Below, piece by piece: positions 7,379 through 9,782 of a stretch of 9,782 nt of DNA. Position 1 is the stretch's first letter. Each line of letters opens with the position of its first letter. Below the pieces are notes generated by a model. The model saw only the letters and a list, made by a program, of their open reading frames with translations, searched no databases and was not told the DNA's origin. Position numbers and translations under genes: made by a program. The DNA comes from Oscillospiraceae bacterium (GTDB lineage: Bacteria; Bacillota; Clostridia; Oscillospirales; Oscillospiraceae): the NCBI GenBank assembly GCA_016296045.1, contig JAEDKB010000042.1, positions 1 to 9,782 on the forward strand, in the 5' to 3' direction.

Positions 7379-8323
7379 ATGGCAGGCAAAATTTCAACCC
7401 GCGCCGCTTACGGCGAAGCACTTTGTGAGCTGGCAGAGCAGTATCCCGAGCTGGTCGTTTTCGACGCAGACCTTGCAAATGCGACGATGACCAAGGGCTT
7501 TGCGGCCAAATATCCCGACCGTTTCTTTGATATGGGCATCGCCGAGTGCAATATGACCGGTGTTGCTGCCGGCATGGCTACCTGCGGCTTCAAGCCCTTT
7601 ACCAACACCTTTGCCGTCTTTGCCTCCGGCAGAGCATGGGAGCAGGTGCGAAACTCCATCGCCTATCCCGGACTGAATGTCAAGATCGTCGGCTCTCACG
7701 GCGGTCTGTCCGTCGGTGAAGACGGCGCGACCCATCAGAGCGCGGAGGATCTGGCGCTGATGCGTGCCGTTCCGAACATGAAGGTTGTCTGCCCGTGCGA
7801 CGGCAACGAGATGAAGCTGGCAGTCAAGGCGCTGCTGGACTATGAAGGCCCTGCCTATCTGCGTCTGGGCCGCAGCGCGGTCGAGACGGTCACCGACGAG
7901 ATCGACGGCTACAAGTTTGAGCTGGACAAGGGCATCACGCTGGCAGACGGCAAGGATGTCACCGTGATCGCAACCGGCATGATGGTGCAGTTGGCGCTCA
8001 AGGCGAGAGAAATCATGGCCTCGGAGGGCGTCAGCGTCCGCGTCATTGATATGCATACGATCAAGCCGCTGGATGAAGCGCTGGTTATCAAGGCCGCGAA
8101 GGAAACCGGCTGCATCGTGACCTCCGAGGAGCACAACATCATCGGCGGTCTGGGCGGAGCGGTTGCCGAATGCCTGAGCGAAAATTGCCCGACACCGCTG
8201 GTACGCCACGGTGTCAACGACGAATTCGGCCGCAGCGGAACTGCCGCAGCCGTTCTGGAGTATTATAAGCTCACGGCCGAGGGACTTTGCGAAAAGATCC
8301 GCGAGGCGCTTGCGAAAAAATAA
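7379..8323 (+). CDS. Transketolase, C-terminal (pyrimidine-binding) subunit
   Basis: This 314-residue protein supplies the second half of the split transketolase: the pyrimidine-binding domain (about 6-165) and the C-terminal transketolase domain (about 185-310). FDMGIAECNMTGVAAGMA (50-67) contains E56, the glutamate that activates thiamine diphosphate. SHGGLSVGEDGATHQSAEDL (106-125) and EEHNIIGGLGGAVAE (250-264) are also typical. The gene begins 2 nt after the N-terminal subunit, with GGAGGG at 7364-7369 inside the end of that gene, so the two should be translated together in matched amounts. The similarly built E1-beta and DXP synthase families were considered. The neighbouring N-subunit and the overall length favour transketolase. 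It ends at TAA just before a strong terminator. Confidence 0.95.
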   Translation: MAGKISTRAAYGEALCELAEQYPELVVFDADLANATMTKGFAAKYPDRFFDMGIAECNMTGVAAGMATCGFKPFTNTFAVFASGRAWEQVRNSIAYPGLNVKIVGSHGGLSVGEDGATHQSAEDLALMRAVPNMKVVCPCDGNEMKLAVKALLDYEGPAYLRLGRSAVETVTDEIDGYKFELDKGITLADGKDVTVIATGMMVQLALKAREIMASEGVSVRVIDMHTIKPLDEALVIKAAKETGCIVTSEEHNIIGGLGGAVAECLSENCPTPLVRHGVNDEFGRSGTAAAVLEYYKLTAEGLCEKIREALAKK

Positions 8324-8328
8324 AAGCC

Positions 8329-8362
8329 AAACGGAAGCCTCACGCTGTGGGGCTTCCGTTTT
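8329..8362 (+). terminator. Strong Rho-independent terminator after the transketolase genes
   Basis: A 15-bp stem (AAACGGAAGCCTCAC 8329-8343 with GTGGGGCTTCCGTTT 8347-8361, one G.T pair) closes a 3-nt loop (GCT) and ends in TTTT (8359-8362). It starts 6 nt after the transketolase stop. The T-run is short, so some read-through is possible. It ends only a couple of bases before the ribosome site of the next gene (8364-8368), so any transcript entering from upstream must pass it. Confidence 0.88.
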
Positions 8363-8372
8363 CGAGGAACCT

Positions 8373-9488
8373 ATGATTTATTTAGACAATGCCGCCACGA
8401 CCAAGCCCTGTCAGGCTGCGGTGGAGGCAATCCAGAAAACATTGACCGAGGATTGGGGCAATCCGAGCGCCCAGTACCATTTCGGCGTGGAGGCGGCAAG
8501 ACTGCTTCGGCGCTGCCGTCAGGAGGTCGCCGAGGCCATGGGAGCCGAGGCGGAGCGTGTTTTTTTCACCTCCGGCGGCACCGAGGCGGATAACTGGGCG
8601 ATCTTTTCCGCTGCCGAGCGTCTGGGAAAGCGCGGAAAGCACATCGTTACCACGGCGGTGGAGCATCATGCGGTGCTGCATCCGATCCAAAAGCTTGCGC
8701 AAAGCGGCTTTGAAGTGACCTATTTACAGCCCGACGCGCTGGGAAACATTTCCGCCGAAGCGCTGCGTCAGGCGCTGCGGCCGGATACCATTTTGGTCAG
8801 TATTATGATGGTCAATAACGAGACCGGCGCGGTCATGCCCATTGAGCGCATGGCGAAGCTGACGCATCGGAGCTGCCCGAATGCACTGTTTCATACCGAC
8901 GCGGTGCAGGGCTTCTTCAAGGTGCCGTTTCGCGCACGGACGCTGGGCGCGGACATGATCTCCGTTTCCGGGCATAAGGTGCACGCAGGCAAGGGCGTCG
9001 GGGCGCTGTATCTGGCACCGAAGCTGCCGCCGTTCATCCTTGGCGGCGGTCAGGAGGGAGGACTTCGCAGCGGCACGGAGAATCTTCCGATGATCGCGGG
9101 CTTTGCGGCGGCGTGCAGCGCACAGAATCCGAACAAGCTGTCGTTGATTGCGGAGCAGAACCGCCTGAAAAAATATCTACAGGACGCACTGCGCGAAATG
9201 GACGGCGTGACGCTCATCGGCGCGCAGGAAGCGCCGCATATCGTCAATCTTGCCGTTGCCGGATTGCGCTCTCAGGGACTTTTGAATGCGCTGCAGGAGC
9301 GCGGCATCTGTGTCTCTGCCGGTTCGGCGTGCAGCAAGGGGCACCGCTCCCATGTGCTTGAGGCGATGCACGTTGCGCCGGAGCTGATCGACGGCTCCAT
9401 CCGTGTTTCGCTCTCGGGTGAGACGACGCAGGCGGAGGCCGATGCCTTTCTTGCGGCGCTGCCGGAAGCGATTTCCGCGCTGAAATAA
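8373..9488 (+). CDS. Cysteine desulfurase, NifS/IscS type (PLP-dependent)
   Basis: The 371-residue cytoplasmic enzyme takes sulfur from cysteine as a persulfide, leaving alanine, and supplies it for Fe-S clusters or thio-modified tRNA. It opens with the hallmark MIYLDNAATTKP. SGGTEADN (67-74) and VEHHAV (96-101, H98 stacking on the cofactor) bind PLP. D176 is in HTDAVQ, the cofactor lysine is K202 in SGHKVHAGKG, and the catalytic cysteine is C320 in SAGSACSKGHRSHVL. All key residues are present. The start at 8373 is chosen for AGGA at 8365-8368 and the family-typical N-terminus; the frame is open further upstream but would run into the transketolase gene and the terminator. No IscU, IscR or ThiI gene is next to it here, so its partner is unknown. 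No obvious promoter lies between the terminator and the start. Confidence 0.96.
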   Translation: MIYLDNAATTKPCQAAVEAIQKTLTEDWGNPSAQYHFGVEAARLLRRCRQEVAEAMGAEAERVFFTSGGTEADNWAIFSAAERLGKRGKHIVTTAVEHHAVLHPIQKLAQSGFEVTYLQPDALGNISAEALRQALRPDTILVSIMMVNNETGAVMPIERMAKLTHRSCPNALFHTDAVQGFFKVPFRARTLGADMISVSGHKVHAGKGVGALYLAPKLPPFILGGGQEGGLRSGTENLPMIAGFAAACSAQNPNKLSLIAEQNRLKKYLQDALREMDGVTLIGAQEAPHIVNLAVAGLRSQGLLNALQERGICVSAGSACSKGHRSHVLEAMHVAPELIDGSIRVSLSGETTQAEADAFLAALPEAISALK

Positions 9489-9493
9489 AGGCG

Positions 9494-9577
9494 AGTCTAT
9501 AAAACAGACGGGTTGGAATTCTGGAATTCCAACCCGTCTCAGCGTGTCGAAAAACTGTTTCGACACGCTGATAGACT
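9494..9577. repeat. Two perfect hairpins inside an outer stem: predicted three-way junction
   Basis: Outer arms AGTCTAT (9494-9500) and ATAGACT (9571-9577) are exact complements. Between them lie AGACGGGTTGGAATT (9506-9520) paired with 9525-9539 around a CTGG loop (15 bp, perfect) and CAGCGTGTCGAAA (9540-9552) paired with 9558-9570 around AACTG (13 bp, perfect). Only AAAAC (9501-9505) is unpaired in the junction. The stems abut without gaps, so a coaxially stacked Y shape is expected in RNA or a cruciform in DNA. There is no T-run after it, so it is not a simple terminator. It starts 5 nt after the cysteine desulfurase stop and could be its 3' UTR structure or a mobile palindromic repeat. Confidence 0.8.
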
Positions 9578-9600
9578 GTTGAGAAAGGCTCCAAAGACAA

Positions 9601-9648
9601 GCAACTCACACTCGTCGGCGTACATAAGTACGGTAGAGTGTGAGTTGC
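9601..9648. repeat. Long perfect inverted repeat with a second hairpin nested in its loop
   Basis: GCAACTCACACTC (9601-9613) is the exact complement of GAGTGTGAGTTGC (9636-9648). Inside the loop CGTAC (9619-9623) pairs with GTACG (9628-9632) around ATAA, leaving an asymmetric internal loop of 5 and 3 nt. Thirteen perfect outer pairs are far beyond chance for a stretch this short. It lies between the three-way junction and the terminator at 9659. I do not recognise it as a named RNA. Confidence 0.75.
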
Positions 9649-9658
9649 GCAGTAAGTC

Positions 9659-9684
9659 AAAATGCTTGCGCGGCAAGCGTTTTT
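9659..9684 (+). terminator. Rho-independent terminator downstream of the cysteine desulfurase
   Basis: The 6-bp core stem GCTTGC (9664-9669) with GCAAGC (9673-9678) has a GCG loop and is followed by G and five T residues (9680-9684). The preceding AAAAT (9659-9663) can pair with GTTTT, lengthening the stem to 11 pairs including one T.G. It lies 170 nt after the cysteine desulfurase stop, so the intervening hairpins would sit in that gene's 3' UTR unless they come from a separate transcript. Confidence 0.85.
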
Positions 9685-9759
9685 GCCAGCTTTCGTATTT
9701 GATATGATACTAATACCTGATAGAAATCTTGAATTCTTTCCGGAGCACCTCCCGTATAT
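9685..9759. other. Short A/T-rich intergenic stretch with no recognised feature
   Basis: No credible coding frame with a ribosome site, no tRNA and no strong hairpin is seen. TTGCCA (9683-9688) and GATACT (9706-9711) are 17 bp apart but match the -35/-10 consensus poorly and overlap the terminator tail, so I do not call a promoter. Confidence 0.4.
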
Positions 9760-9782
9760 GTCATTCTGAGGAACATAGTGAC
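9760..9782. repeat. Probable left end of a dispersed intergenic repeat, cut by the window edge
   Basis: The last 23 bases begin GTCATTCTGAGGAAC and end AGTGAC, and their ends pair (GTCATT 9760-9765 with AGTGAC 9777-9782, one T.G). From memory this resembles a GTCATTCTGAG-type element scattered between genes in many bacterial genomes. That match is recollection, not a search, and only a fragment is present. Confidence 0.4.

Noticed and set aside
8211..8372. 54-codon N-terminal extension of the cysteine desulfurase frame
   Set aside because: It overlaps the transketolase gene in another frame and spans the terminator hairpin. The protein family starts at MIYLDNAATT, which has a ribosome site.
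9601..9648. tRNA or CRISPR repeat
   Set aside because: There is no cloverleaf, anticodon arm or CCA-like end, and no repeated unit with spacers; it is a single nested hairpin.
9513..9707. 64-codon plus-strand frame in the palindromic region
   Set aside because: It reads through the hairpins and terminator, lacks a ribosome site and resembles no protein; the minus-strand frames here are equally unsupported.

Overview
The window is about 9.8 kb of ordinary-looking chromosome, probably from a gut-type Clostridia bacterium of the Oscillospiraceae/Ruminococcaceae kind. This is an inference. It rests on clear Shine-Dalgarno sites and sigma-A-type promoters, G/C-rich third codon positions, single-chain glycyl-tRNA synthetase, two-subunit transketolase, and LTA-synthase-like membrane enzymes. 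No phage, plasmid, CRISPR, rRNA or tRNA feature is visible.

Layout. Positions 936 to 1, minus strand, hold the first 312 codons of a secreted, membrane-anchored protein. It resembles a class A beta-lactamase/serine hydrolase but lacks the Ser-x-x-Lys catalytic motif. A divergent intergenic region (937-1238) carries an extended -10 promoter for that gene and a perfect-consensus sigma-A promoter (TTGACA, 17 bp, TATAAT) reading rightward. Rightward come glycyl-tRNA synthetase (1239-2672), two tandem LTA-synthase-family membrane phosphotransferases (2684-4615 and 4612-6480, overlapping by ATGA), and the N- and C-terminal transketolase subunits (6522-7376 and 7379-8323). Spacing is tight (11, -4, 41 and 2 nt) and I see no terminator between them, so they could be one transcription unit. 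A strong intrinsic terminator (8329-8362) follows. A NifS/IscS-type cysteine desulfurase (8373-9488) begins immediately after it.

The last ~290 bases (9489-9782) have no convincing gene but are densely structured. Two long perfect hairpins sit inside an outer stem as a predicted three-way junction (9494-9577). A nested hairpin (9601-9648) and a clear Rho-independent terminator (9659-9684) follow. At the very edge is what looks like the start of a dispersed intergenic repeat (9760-9782).

Functionally the genes cover translation (GlyRS), envelope polymer synthesis (LTA-synthase pair), central carbon metabolism (transketolase) and sulfur mobilisation (cysteine desulfurase). They do not form an obvious single pathway. 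I see no convincing new multi-gene system. The items most worth checking are the pseudo-enzyme at the left edge, the patchwork identity of the two LTA-synthase paralogs, and the palindromic cluster at the right edge.
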